A DNA stretch of 48,329 nucleotides from Colwellia sp. (GTDB lineage: Bacteria; Pseudomonadota; Gammaproteobacteria; Enterobacterales; Alteromonadaceae): assembly GCA_002733765.1 (NCBI GenBank), contig NVWU01000013.1, positions 87,648 to 135,976 of the forward strand. Direction: 5' to 3'. The position numbers and the translations under genes are program-made. Below are positions 1 through 8,227 of the stretch, piece after piece (within the stretch, counting starts at the first letter, position 1; each line of letters starts with the position of its first letter). Below the pieces are notes generated by a model. It did not search any database. It saw only the letters and a list, made by a program, of their open reading frames with translations, and was not told the DNA's origin.

Positions 1-30
1 AAAGTTGTAGCTGCTGCGGAGGGCAAATAA
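1..30 (+). CDS. sucC: Succinyl-CoA ligase beta subunit, C-terminal end only (partial)
   Basis: Only the last nine codons and the stop are in the window, reading KVVAAAEGK then TAA. The TAA shares its last base with the ATG of sucD (TAATG), the usual tight coupling of the two subunits of succinyl-CoA synthetase. The identification rests on this ending, which resembles known SucC C-termini, and on the downstream sucD; the rest of the gene lies before the window. Confidence 0.75.
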   Translation, partial: KVVAAAEGK

Positions 31-902
31 TGTCTATCTTAATTAATAAAGATACTAAAGTTATCTGTCAAGGTTTCACTGGTGGTCAAGGTACTTTCCA
101 CTCAGAGCAAGCTATTGATTATGGTACACAAATGGTTGGTGGCGTAAGCCCAGGTAAAGGCGGTCAAACGCACCTTGGTTTACCAGTATTCAATACAGTA
201 CGTGACGCAGTAGAAGCAACTGGCGCAACAGCAACAGTTATCTACGTTCCTGCTCCGTTCTGTAAAGATGCTATCTTAGAAGCGATTGATGCTGGCATTA
301 AAATTATCATCACTATTACTGAAGGTATCCCAACTTTAGATATGGTTGACGTTAAAGCTAAGCTTACTCAATCTGGCGTTCGCATGATCGGTCCTAACTG
401 TCCAGGTGTTATCACTCCGGGCGAGACTAAAATTGGTATCATGCCAGGTCACATCCATTTACCAGGTAAAGTTGGTATTGTTTCACGTTCTGGTACGTTA
501 ACGTACGAAGCCGTTAAGCAAACTACTGATTACGGTTTCGGCCAATCTACTTGTGTAGGTATTGGTGGTGACCCGATTCCAGGTACTAACTTCATCGACG
601 TATTGGAAATGTTCCAAAATGATCCACAAACTGAAGCAATTGTAATGATTGGTGAAATTGGTGGTACTGCTGAAGAAGAAGCGGCGGAATACATCAAAGC
701 TAACGTTACTAAACCTGTTGTATCTTACATTGCTGGTGTTACTGCACCAGAAGGTAAGCGTATGGGTCACGCTGGCGCGATTATCGCTGGTGGTAAAGGT
801 ACCGCTGATGAGAAGTTTGCAGCATTAGAAGCAGCGGGTGTTAAAACTGTTCGTTCTTTAGCTGACATTGGTAAAGCACTTAAAGAGAAAACAGGTTGGT
901 AG
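30..902 (+). CDS. sucD: Succinyl-CoA ligase [ADP-forming] subunit alpha
   Basis: Alpha subunit of the TCA-cycle enzyme that interconverts succinyl-CoA and succinate with substrate-level phosphorylation. The 290-residue length is normal for the family. The N-terminal CoA-binding Rossmann domain begins [18 protein letters not shown], and the phosphorylated histidine is His247 in [14 protein letters not shown]. The GPNCPGVI and SRSGTLTYE blocks are also typical. The start overlaps the sucC stop by one base, so the pair is translationally coupled. A strong intrinsic terminator follows directly, so sucD is the last gene of its operon. The identification is secure. Confidence 0.98.
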   Translation: MSILINKDTKVICQGFTGGQGTFHSEQAIDYGTQMVGGVSPGKGGQTHLGLPVFNTVRDAVEATGATATVIYVPAPFCKDAILEAIDAGIKIIITITEGIPTLDMVDVKAKLTQSGVRMIGPNCPGVITPGETKIGIMPGHIHLPGKVGIVSRSGTLTYEAVKQTTDYGFGQSTCVGIGGDPIPGTNFIDVLEMFQNDPQTEAIVMIGEIGGTAEEEAAEYIKANVTKPVVSYIAGVTAPEGKRMGHAGAIIAGGKGTADEKFAALEAAGVKTVRSLADIGKALKEKTGW

Positions 903-934
903 TCAGCTTTTGATTGCAAATTGTTATTCTTAAT

Positions 935-974
935 AAAAACCCGCATTTTCTAATAGAGAGTGCGGGTTTTTTGT
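935..974 (+). terminator. Intrinsic terminator after sucD
   Basis: A perfect 11-bp stem (AAAAACCCGCA at 935-945 with TGCGGGTTTTT at 961-971) with a 15-base loop, followed by more T residues. It ends the sucCD transcript and separates it from the AT-rich cassette downstream. Confidence 0.9.
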
Positions 975-1113
975 TTTTAATTTATAGGTTGAAGGAACTT
1001 TAGGGTATTTAACTAATCTATATAAATTCTATTACTGCACTTGTTCTTTGTTTTTTTATTAAGTAGTATCAAATACATAGTTTTTTCATAGTAATTTATT
1101 ATATAAAAGATAT

Positions 1114-2106
1114 ATGAACGATATTCCTTTACCAAAAGCTTTTAAAGCATATATAGATAATAATCGAGTATTTATAAGTTCACCGGCTACTTTGTGTATA
1201 TATGATAAAAATCATAGTTATTTAACTTATCAATTCGTTAGCCTAATACAAGATTATATTATTAAATATAATGTGGCCTTAACTATTGATTTAATTTCGT
1301 TAAAAAATTTTACTGCTGCCGCTTCTCTTTTATTATTTGCAAAAGTAACAAAGTGTCAAATGGCAGTAAAAGACCCAAGTCATGTGGAAGTGGTTTTTCC
1401 CGTTGATAAAGCCGTTAATAAAATGATGGTAGACTGTGGCCTATGGGGAGGAATCAAACAAGGTGGTATAAGTAAAATTAGGCGGTTAATTGATTCTAAT
1501 AATCAATATTTATCTGGTAGTGAGAATATATTAGAGTCTTATGGAAAAATCCTACCAGCTACTTTAATTAATTTAGTGACTCAAGGTGTTAAATTCTCTA
1601 ATCCTAATACTGTTTTATTCACAAAAGGAATTCAAGAAGCTATCCTTAATGTAAAGTATCATGCTTATGATTTTTCCATCCCAACTGATTTTTATAAGGA
1701 GACGGGTGAGGGACGTTGGTGGCAATGCTGTTGGTTAGATAAACCTTCCAATCAGTTGATTTTTATTATATATGATGATGGGAAAGGAATAACCAATTCA
1801 CTTAGGAAATTCTATCATCTAAAAAAAGTTGATGTCAGTGATATTTATGATCACCAACTGATAGAAAAGGCAATGGAAGCAGGATTTACTAGGACGGAAG
1901 ACCATGAAAGAGGCAAAGGCTCAAGTGATATTATAAAAACAGCGTGCGTGTTTCCAAATTCGCACCTAATTGTCATGAGTGGAAAGGGTCTTTATAGACA
2001 TGACTGTAATGGTGTCAACTCGGAAGAGTTACCGTTTAAAATGGAAGGAACACTTATTCAGTGGGTATTAAATTATAATGAAGAGAAAAACAATGATTAC
2101 TTATGA
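1114..2106 (+). CDS. STAS/GHKL-ATPase fusion protein of a three-gene cassette
   Basis: A 330-residue soluble protein. The C-terminal half carries GHKL (histidine-kinase-like) ATPase signatures: an N-box with EAILNVKYHAY around residues 176-186, a G1 box IIYDDGKGI near 218-226, and a glycine-rich G2 box RGKGSSDII near 265-273. The N-terminal 110 residues look like a STAS-type fold (alternating strands and helices, LTIDLISLKNFTAAAS), though this is inferred. There is no dimerisation histidine or receiver domain, so it is more like an anti-sigma-factor or partner-switch ATPase than a classical sensor kinase. The reading frame is very AT-rich. It overlaps the next gene, which encodes a STAS-like protein, so the two products probably interact. 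The cellular role is unknown; signalling or phage defence are possibilities. Confidence 0.7.
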   Translation: MNDIPLPKAFKAYIDNNRVFISSPATLCIYDKNHSYLTYQFVSLIQDYIIKYNVALTIDLISLKNFTAAASLLLFAKVTKCQMAVKDPSHVEVVFPVDKAVNKMMVDCGLWGGIKQGGISKIRRLIDSNNQYLSGSENILESYGKILPATLINLVTQGVKFSNPNTVLFTKGIQEAILNVKYHAYDFSIPTDFYKETGEGRWWQCCWLDKPSNQLIFIIYDDGKGITNSLRKFYHLKKVDVSDIYDHQLIEKAMEAGFTRTEDHERGKGSSDIIKTACVFPNSHLIVMSGKGLYRHDCNGVNSEELPFKMEGTLIQWVLNYNEEKNNDYL

Positions 2107-2422
2107 TTTAAAAGACTTTTCAGTTACTCCTTTTGGGCGTTATAAAACTGATAGTCCATACAGCGCAGAAGCATTTAGAGAAATTCTTATTTTAAAGTTG
2201 AACGAAGCCATTGAACAAGAAGATGTGGTTACAATCATTCTTGATAATGTCTATGGTTTGGGATCTTCTTTTTTAGAGGAGTCTTTTGGTGGGCTTGTAA
2301 GAAAGGGTTACTTTACAAAAGATCAGCTTCTTTCTTCTTCTCCAAGGCTTTTAAATTTTGAAACTGAGCATGATTTTTATCTTGAAGAAATTGAAGAATA
2401 CATCAATACAGCCCGAACTTAA
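2093..2422 (+). CDS. STAS-like DUF4325-type protein
   Basis: A 109-residue protein starting MITYDL. An in-frame ATG at 2078 is possible, but the ATG at 2093 has a GAAGAG purine stretch at good spacing, so I chose it. The gene overlaps the end of the ATPase gene by 14 bases, which suggests translational coupling. The sequence contains VVTIILDNVYGLGSSFLEE, a strand-turn-helix pattern like the STAS-like DUF4325 family, in which a small STAS-like protein often sits beside a GHKL ATPase. By analogy it may be the partner or switch protein of the upstream ATPase. Family assignment is from memory of the motif, not a search. Confidence 0.65.
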   Translation: MITYDLKDFSVTPFGRYKTDSPYSAEAFREILILKLNEAIEQEDVVTIILDNVYGLGSSFLEESFGGLVRKGYFTKDQLLSSSPRLLNFETEHDFYLEEIEEYINTART

Positions 2423-2437
2423 TAATTATAAAGCTTT

Positions 2438-2986
2438 ATGATAATAGAAAAATTTATTAATTATCTTCCCTTAGCTAATCCTATTTTAATATTTGCTGGT
2501 TGGTGGTTTATTAGGAAAAATGCAAAAATATTTGCAGCTCGTACTGAAGCAAACTCAATTGCAAAGGACATTCAACAGATCACTGATGATATAAGTGACA
2601 TATCTAGAAAATATTGGCTTGATGATAAACATGAGAATCATTACACATTTGAAATTATAGTTCTAGCTGCCTTAGATAGATTAAAAACTAAAATAGAAAT
2701 TTTAAAGAATTACGGCATAGTTATTAATGATAGCGATTATATATCTTATAGAAGAACTCTTACTCTAGTTGAAAGAACAGAAACGAGTTCTAAATATAAT
2801 TGTAATATAGCTTTTTCGGAGATATTAAAACAAACTACGTTACTGAATAATCATATTGATGAGCTTATTTCTAGAACCAATATTAATAATTCAATATCTT
2901 TTTATCAAAATATTCCATTTATTTCTGGTATTTTATTAGGTGTAATATTTTGTTTTATTTATCTAATAGCTATTGTTGTAAATTAG
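2438..2986 (+). CDS. Small membrane protein with terminal TM segments, third gene of the cassette
   Basis: A 182-residue protein of no recognised family. It has a hydrophobic segment near the N-terminus (about residues 10-26, LPLANPILIFAGWWFI) and another at the extreme C-terminus (about 157-181, with ISGILLGVIFCFIYLIAIV). Between them is a charged, mostly helical region of about 130 residues. Both ends in the membrane with a soluble middle would suit a sensor or a membrane effector. It follows the DUF4325 gene by 15 bases on the same strand and shares its AT-rich composition, so it is probably co-transcribed. No convincing Shine-Dalgarno sequence is visible. Function unknown. Confidence 0.6.
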   Translation: MIIEKFINYLPLANPILIFAGWWFIRKNAKIFAARTEANSIAKDIQQITDDISDISRKYWLDDKHENHYTFEIIVLAALDRLKTKIEILKNYGIVINDSDYISYRRTLTLVERTETSSKYNCNIAFSEILKQTTLLNNHIDELISRTNINNSISFYQNIPFISGILLGVIFCFIYLIAIVVN

Positions 2987-2989
2987 TTG

Positions 2990-4140
2990 TTTTTATAAAA
3001 TAAATAGGGTCAGAGGGAAATTAGTTGTTAAGTATATAATTTCAACATTGTCGCGGTGGCGACGACACCCAAAAGGGGCTAAACGCCGAGCCCCCTTTGG
3101 AATCCCCCAGCGCTGCGACCCAAACGTAACCTTACATTCATAAAAGTGTTTTCGACGTAACAGCGCTGAACGGGCATCCATGCCCTACATCGCTTTGACT
3201 GGCATCCATGCCAGTAATACGTGAACACTTTCGTTCATTTCAGCGTTTGTACACGCAGACTTAGAGTGTGTTGATAGGTTAGGGGATTGTGTTTTTATAT
3301 AATTGGAAATTGAAGCCGTTATTCCCGAAGTGTCTGATCGGGAATCTAGTGCAATTAAACTAAGATCCTCGATTAAGTCACCACGAGGATGACAGGTGTT
3401 AAATATACAGGTAGTGCCAAACATACCAATTCCCATCTCAGTGAATGAATCTCCATTTTGAAAAGTGTCAGTCAAGCTGAGCCATGGATGGCGAAGACTG
3501 CCGCTTTTCATGGACGAATATCGGCAGGTATTGACGGTAAACTCAAAATGGTTATTCATGTTTTCACTGAGTAGGGCGCCGCAGGGGTTCCAAGGGGAGG
3601 CGCGGCGGTACGTCGCCCCTTGGGTGTTGTCGCCACCGCGACGCCAGACAGGAAAGCAAGTTCTAATCGTTAGTTGTAGTATTCCAGCATTTGTACACGC
3701 TCTTAGTACTTGTTGATAGGGCAGGTGATTCTACCGGTATATTAATACGTCATTCCCGAAGTATCTGATCGGGAATCTTGTGCAACAAAGCTCAGATCCT
3801 CGATTAAGTCACCACGAGGATGACAGGTGTTAAATATACAGGTAGTGCCAAAAACTCCCTATACCCATCTCAGCAATGAAATGACCAACTAGCAGTGGCA
3901 AGCCTTGACCCGAGATATGGATGTCGAGGGCTGCCGTTGTTCATGGACGACTTCTTATAAACAGAAAGCGGCAGGGGTCGTGGGTTGCGCTAGTTGGTTA
4001 TGAATGTTCTGCTGAGTAGGGCGCCGCAGGGGTTCCAAGGGGATGCACGGCGGTACGTCGCCTCTTAAGTGTGGTCGCCACCGCGACGCCAAACAGTGAG
4101 CCAAACTCCAAGCGCCGAAAGCTTATCTCCCAACACCTAA
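2990..4140. repeat. GC-rich block of tandem and inverted repeats (non-coding)
   Basis: Two imperfect tandem units, about 3241-3683 and 3684-4100, share: CAGC(G/A)TTTGTACACGC at the start; an ATTCCCGA/TCGGGAAT hairpin (3321-3345 and 3752-3776); an ATCCTCG/CGAGGAT hairpin followed by an identical stretch of over 50 bases (from 3363 and 3794); and a GC-rich end with GAGTAGGGCGCCGCAGGGG (3569 and 4014) through GTCGCCACCGCGACGCC. An inverted partial copy of the GC-rich end lies at 3049-3075 (GTCGCGGTGGCGACGACACC). Two short GGCATCCATGCC palindromes occur near 3174-3213. The small ORFs here are not shared between the two units and are not supported as genes. TAGGGTCAGAGGG at 3006 resembles the motif seen near REP-associated transposases, but no transposase is present. 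Confidence 0.8.
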
Positions 4141-4242
4141 CTCAAAATGTAAAATCCTAACGATCATCATACTGTCATTTTTTAGTAAAAAAATTGTCAT
4201 ATAGATTATTTATATTGAAGTGAACCATTGATGTGAGAAATT

Positions 4243-4413
4243 ATGATGAAAAATAATACTTGGCAAGATTTTGACTTTGACGAATTTGAAGAACCACATG
4301 AAAAAAAAATCAAAAAACTAGGTAAACGTAAGTGGCGTGAAATAGAAGAATTTAAAGACAGGCAAAGAGAGAGAAAGGTAATGGATATTAATGATCATTA
4401 CCACTCAGTGTAA
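4243..4413 (+). CDS. Small DUF3545-like protein
   Basis: A 56-residue, highly charged protein starting MMKNNTWQDFDFDEFEE. The N-terminal third is acidic; the C-terminal part KRKWREIEEFKDRQRERK is basic and helical. The KWREIE motif and length resemble the DUF3545 family of short gammaproteobacterial proteins of unknown function; this is recalled, not searched. Two adjacent ATGs (4243 and 4246) could start it; a TGAGAAA stretch lies upstream. A symmetrical hairpin terminator follows 36 bases after the stop. Function not known. Confidence 0.6.
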   Translation: MMKNNTWQDFDFDEFEEPHEKKIKKLGKRKWREIEEFKDRQRERKVMDINDHYHSV

Positions 4414-4448
4414 CCGTTGTGAGCGAACATCAGAATAAAATAATCACT

Positions 4449-4482
4449 CCTTTGAGATAAACCGAACGGCTTATCTCAAAGG
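4449..4482. terminator. Bidirectional hairpin terminator
   Basis: A perfect 12-bp stem, CCTTTGAGATAA (4449-4460) with TTATCTCAAAGG (4471-4482), loop ACCGAACGGC. It lies between the small plus-strand gene and the convergent DHH phosphoesterase gene, so it probably terminates both. Confidence 0.75.
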
Positions 4483-4513
4483 CGTTTTACTCTGAAATTT
4501 GGTGCTAAAATGT

Positions 4514-5446
4514 TTAGCCATCAGCGTTAATAGCTGAAACTAATTCAGCAAGACAAGCTTCATTTTGTTCATGCGGCACTTGGCAAGTTCCTGCAGCATT
4601 ATGCCCACCACCATTGTATTTCAACATTAATTCGCCAACGTTTGTTTTTGAACTACGATCAAAAATAGATTTACCGGTAGCAAAAACTGTGTTTTGCTTT
4701 TTAAGGCCCCACATAACATGAATTGAAATATTACATTGTGGAAATAGTGCATAAATAACAAAACGATTACCGGAGTAAATAATCTCTTCTTCTCTTAAAT
4801 CCAATACAACTAAGTTATTGTGAACCGTTGCACAACGCTTAATTTGTTCTTTAAATTTCTCTTCGTGTTCAAAATAAAGATCGGTTCGCTCTTTAATATC
4901 TGGCAGCGTTAATAATTGGTCAATACTGTGATCTTTACCAAACTCAATTAGATCCATCATTAGTTCATAATTTGAGATGCGGAAATCTCTAAAACGTCCT
5001 AAACCAGTGCGAGAGTCCATAATGAAATTAAGTAATTCCCAGCGCTTGGCATGTAAAATTTCTTCCATGTTAAATTGTGCAGAATCTCCTTTATCGACAG
5101 CTTTCATCATGCTTGCCCAGCTTGCAGGGAATGTATCTAGTCCGCCGTAGTAATCATATACAACTCGCGCAGCCGAAGGAGCATCAGGATCGATAATATG
5201 ATTATCTTGTTTTTCATTACGAAGTGTTTCGCTATGATGATGATCAAAGGCGATATGAATACCGTCAACATACGGTAAGTTGGTCGAAATATCATCCGAT
5301 CCTACTTTAACTTTACCGTCTTGCATATCTTTAGGATGAACAAAGAGAATGTCGTCAACTAAATTAATATGCTTGAGTAAAATGGCACAAACCAAACCAT
5401 CAAAATCACTACGAGTCACCAAACGGTACTTTTTATTGTCAGACAT
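4514..5446 (-). CDS. DHH-family phosphoesterase (exopolyphosphatase-like)
   Basis: A 310-residue phosphoesterase of the DHH superfamily, which hydrolyses phosphoester or phosphoanhydride bonds using bound manganese (pyrophosphate, polyphosphate, short oligonucleotides or pAp in different members). Visible motifs are RSDFDG (Asp14 and Asp16), the DHHH signature at 68-71, and a C-terminal DHHA1-type glycine-rich motif GGGHNAAG from residue 279. Asp62 lies in the expected position before the DHH motif. No signal peptide, so it is cytosolic. AATGGAGATTGT precedes the ATG and gives a GGAG ribosome site. The exact substrate cannot be told from sequence; the family assignment is firm. Confidence 0.88.
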   Translation of the reverse strand: MSDNKKYRLVTRSDFDGLVCAILLKHINLVDDILFVHPKDMQDGKVKVGSDDISTNLPYVDGIHIAFDHHHSETLRNEKQDNHIIDPDAPSAARVVYDYYGGLDTFPASWASMMKAVDKGDSAQFNMEEILHAKRWELLNFIMDSRTGLGRFRDFRISNYELMMDLIEFGKDHSIDQLLTLPDIKERTDLYFEHEEKFKEQIKRCATVHNNLVVLDLREEEIIYSGNRFVIYALFPQCNISIHVMWGLKKQNTVFATGKSIFDRSSKTNVGELMLKYNGGGHNAAGTCQVPHEQNEACLAELVSAINADG

Positions 5447-5918
5447 TTACAATCTCCATTAGTTATTATTTTTTTTGTTATTTAACACTATATTGCTTAT
5501 TTAAGCATAATAAAAGTAGATTAATAGGGGAAGACAACATTTTACTATCGAAGTGTCGAGTGACTCGATATAAGTTTTAAAATTAAATGTCCCTATGCTT
5601 ATTTATTAAAATAATAGACTTACTATAAGCTATGGCTTTTGATCCAAGTCAATTTTGTTTCATGCAATCGGTCTATCATACTCGTAGTATATAAAATTTT
5701 TACAGGAGGATAATGATAATAAAATTATTTAAGACTATTCCTTTTGCTAATAACAGTTACATTAATTAAATGATCTACTTTATACGTAGGAAAAACGGCT
5801 AAAGACAAGGCATTTATTTTAATAACTAGTTGTTCAGAATAATGTCTTCTGTATTGCCTCCTAAGTAATGTAATATGTTGATTCAAGGGGTGATTTTTTT
5901 TTGCATGATTACCTGAAG
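5447..5918. other. Intergenic region with one possible very short ORF
   Basis: AT-rich and mostly featureless. The only clear signal is an AGGAGG Shine-Dalgarno sequence (5704-5709) in front of an 18-codon ORF at 5713-5769 (MIIKLFKTIPFANNSYIN, then TAA). A TATAAAAT sequence about 20 bases before it could be a -10 element. I see no RNA gene, repeat or transposon here. Confidence 0.5.
5713..5769 (+). CDS. Possible 18-residue small ORF with strong ribosome site
   Basis: ATG at 5713 preceded at normal spacing by ACAGGAGGATA, a near-perfect Shine-Dalgarno sequence, and ending at TAA 5767-5769. The product would be 18 residues with no recognisable similarity. It could be a genuine small protein, a leader peptide with no gene behind it, or the surviving start of a decayed gene. 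The strength of the ribosome site is the only support. Confidence 0.3.
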   Translation: MIIKLFKTIPFANNSYIN

Positions 5919-6479
5919 TTACTCTTCATCATTAGCTGATTCTTTTTTATTCAAAAAATTATCCATAAAATGTTTTAATCCTTCTTGCACTAGGTCATAT
6001 GTGCTATTTATATCGGTCGCAACTTCTCCATCTAGTACTGATAAGCTTTCAAGAATATCACGGGCATCTTTAAAGCCTTTATCTATACCGCCACTAATAA
6101 CTGTCATGAATTTATCTAAAGATTCCTCAGATGCCATATCTGGATTTTGTTGTTGAAAAGCGTGATAAAAGCCAGTGGCTAAAGAGACAATTCTTGCTGC
6201 TGTTGCTTCTGGAGATACATCTATTTGGTTGTCATAAGCGGTTTGTATTGGTTTAGTTTCTAGCGTTGGATCAAGCGCTTCATTAATTGCCTCTAAGGCT
6301 GTTTTATAGAGTAAAGCCATCGGCTCATTACCCATTTTCAAGCTAACTTCCATTTGTGAACGAATAATTGCGCTATTTAGCTCTTTTTTAGATTGAGTCT
6401 GATCATAAATAGCATCGCTCTGTTTGGACTGCTGCGGTTGTATCAATTGCGCTTTTTCATTTATATTAGTGATCGGCAT
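5919..6479 (-). CDS. DUF5610-like protein of unknown function
   Basis: A 186-residue protein, hydrophilic and predicted largely helical, without signal peptide or TM segment. The N-terminal 30 residues are glutamine/serine-rich and probably disordered. The core contains ALLYKTALEAINEALDP and VSPEATAARIVSLATGFY, and looks like DUF5610 proteins of marine gammaproteobacteria (assignment from memory). It ends in an acidic tail. It is transcribed alone; neighbours on both sides are unrelated, so context gives no function. Confidence 0.6.
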   Translation of the reverse strand: MPITNINEKAQLIQPQQSKQSDAIYDQTQSKKELNSAIIRSQMEVSLKMGNEPMALLYKTALEAINEALDPTLETKPIQTAYDNQIDVSPEATAARIVSLATGFYHAFQQQNPDMASEESLDKFMTVISGGIDKGFKDARDILESLSVLDGEVATDINSTYDLVQEGLKHFMDNFLNKKESANDEE

Positions 6480-6640
6480 AACATATCTCTTTTTATCAAT
6501 GTTAGTAGAACAATAGCTAATTATGCTGAAAATTGATACTAATAGGCATAACGCATAAACTCAGTGTCACGATGAGTTTTTGAGTCAGTTTTATCGCCAA
6601 GCAACATAATATTTTTTTAAATAGGTTGTCGATTTGTTAA

Positions 6641-7993
6641 TCATTTCAAATGATGAAAATCTATTTCTTCAATTTTACACCCGGCACTTTCATCTAAAAA
6701 CATATCATTATTAAATTGATGTTCAGATTTAGCAATTACAATGCTTACCATACTGTCCCCTGTCACATTAACAGCGGTACGAGTCATATCAAGCAATCTA
6801 TCAACCCCGATAATTAAGGCAATACCTTCAACAGGCAAACCAACTTGATCTAATACCATTGCTAGCATAATTAGCCCAACACCGGGCACACCAGCAGTAC
6901 CAATAGAGGCAAGTGTTGCGGTAAGTACAACGGTTACATAATCAGCTAATGATAAATCTTGACTGAAAACTTGGGCGATAAATACGGTAGCAACACCTTG
7001 CATGATTGCCGTGCCATCCATATTTATGGTGGCACCTAAGGGAACCGTAAATGATGCGATTGAATTGTCAACGCCCATTTTTTTTGTTGCGGTTTCTAAC
7101 GTAACTGGAATAGTTGCATTTGAGCTAGCGGTTGAAAAGGCAAAAATAGCGGCATCACGCATTTTTTTCAAAAAGATAACAGGATTTAAGCCCGTTAGTA
7201 ACTTTAATATTATTGGATAAGTGACTAAGGCGTGAATAAATAAAACCGCAAGTACCACTAAAAAGTAGACGATTAAATTGCCAAAAGTTTCAAGTGATAC
7301 TGTGGTGAACAAGGTAGCAAGTAAAGCAAATACACCATAGGGTGCTAAATTCATTAAAATAGCGACTAAGCGCATGATTACTTCACTTAGGTCTTCAAAT
7401 AAACTTGCTACGCGCTCACCTGATTTTCCCGATAAAGCGATAGCAATGCCAAAGAGTAAAGCAAAGACAATAATTTGTAGCATATTTCCTTGTGCAAAAG
7501 CTTCAAAAGGATTAGTGGGAAACATTTGAATAATAACTTGCGCAAAGGATGGTGCTTCTCTGGAACTAAAACTAGTGCTAGCCGTCATACCCACCCCTTC
7601 TCCGGGGCCAACAATTATCGCTATAAATATAGCAAAACTTATTGCTATTGCCGTCGTGACTAAATACAAGCCTATCGCTTTACCACCAATACGGCCTAAT
7701 TTTGTGGTGTCTTGTAATGAGCAAACACCGCAAACAAGAGAAACAAAGACTAAAGGTACAACAAGCATTCGTAAACTTGCCATAAATATTTGGCCAATAA
7801 TTTCAAGCACACCATCAACTAAAAAATTTTGTAGTGATAGTTCAAATAAAAATATATTAACAACTAAATCACGACCATTAGGCATAAGCCATTGTAAAAA
7901 TGTACCCAAGGCGATACCTGAAACCATGCCGATAATAATTCTGGTAGTCAAACTAACCTTTTTGGGTGTTAAAGTACTTTCTGTTGGTGTCAT
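6641..7993 (-). CDS. Dicarboxylate/amino-acid:cation symporter (DAACS family)
   Basis: A 450-residue inner-membrane secondary transporter of the GltP/DctA type, which couples uptake of glutamate, aspartate or C4-dicarboxylates to protons or sodium. It shows the family landmarks: the serine-rich hairpin region FAFSTASSNATIPVTLETA, the unwound TM7 motif INMDGTAIMQ, and ASIGTAGVPGVGLIML in HP2. About eight membrane helices are evident, with a first helix near residues 17-35. Length is normal for DctA/GltP. The stop and start are clean and the gene appears monocistronic. The exact substrate cannot be assigned; DctA-like or serine/threonine/glutamate carriers are all possible. Confidence 0.9.
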   Translation of the reverse strand: MTPTESTLTPKKVSLTTRIIIGMVSGIALGTFLQWLMPNGRDLVVNIFLFELSLQNFLVDGVLEIIGQIFMASLRMLVVPLVFVSLVCGVCSLQDTTKLGRIGGKAIGLYLVTTAIAISFAIFIAIIVGPGEGVGMTASTSFSSREAPSFAQVIIQMFPTNPFEAFAQGNMLQIIVFALLFGIAIALSGKSGERVASLFEDLSEVIMRLVAILMNLAPYGVFALLATLFTTVSLETFGNLIVYFLVVLAVLFIHALVTYPIILKLLTGLNPVIFLKKMRDAAIFAFSTASSNATIPVTLETATKKMGVDNSIASFTVPLGATINMDGTAIMQGVATVFIAQVFSQDLSLADYVTVVLTATLASIGTAGVPGVGLIMLAMVLDQVGLPVEGIALIIGVDRLLDMTRTAVNVTGDSMVSIVIAKSEHQFNNDMFLDESAGCKIEEIDFHHLK

Positions 7994-8227
7994 AGGTATA
8001 AAAGAGATGTTGTTAATATAAATATACTTGTAAGACTAGCAATAAACTGATCGATAAAAAACAGTTTTGCTCGTTTTACGTAATATTTAAATATTTTTAG
8101 TTAACGTCTTTGATGATTAAGCTTTTTTTTTGAATTTAAGTATTAAGTTGTACTTTTTTACTATTTATCAGTTAGTATGAATAATTAAGCATATAAAGAT
8201 TAATCAAAAGAGAATAGGGATACCCTT

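Noticed and set aside
3006..3018. TAGGGTCAGAGGG, similar to motifs near REP-associated tyrosine transposases
   Set aside because: No transposase gene or paired end is present in the window, so an insertion element cannot be claimed.
2993..3716. Three ORFs of 62-124 codons in the repeat block
   Set aside because: The frames are not kept between the two repeat units and cover the hairpins; they look like by-products of GC-rich repeat sequence.
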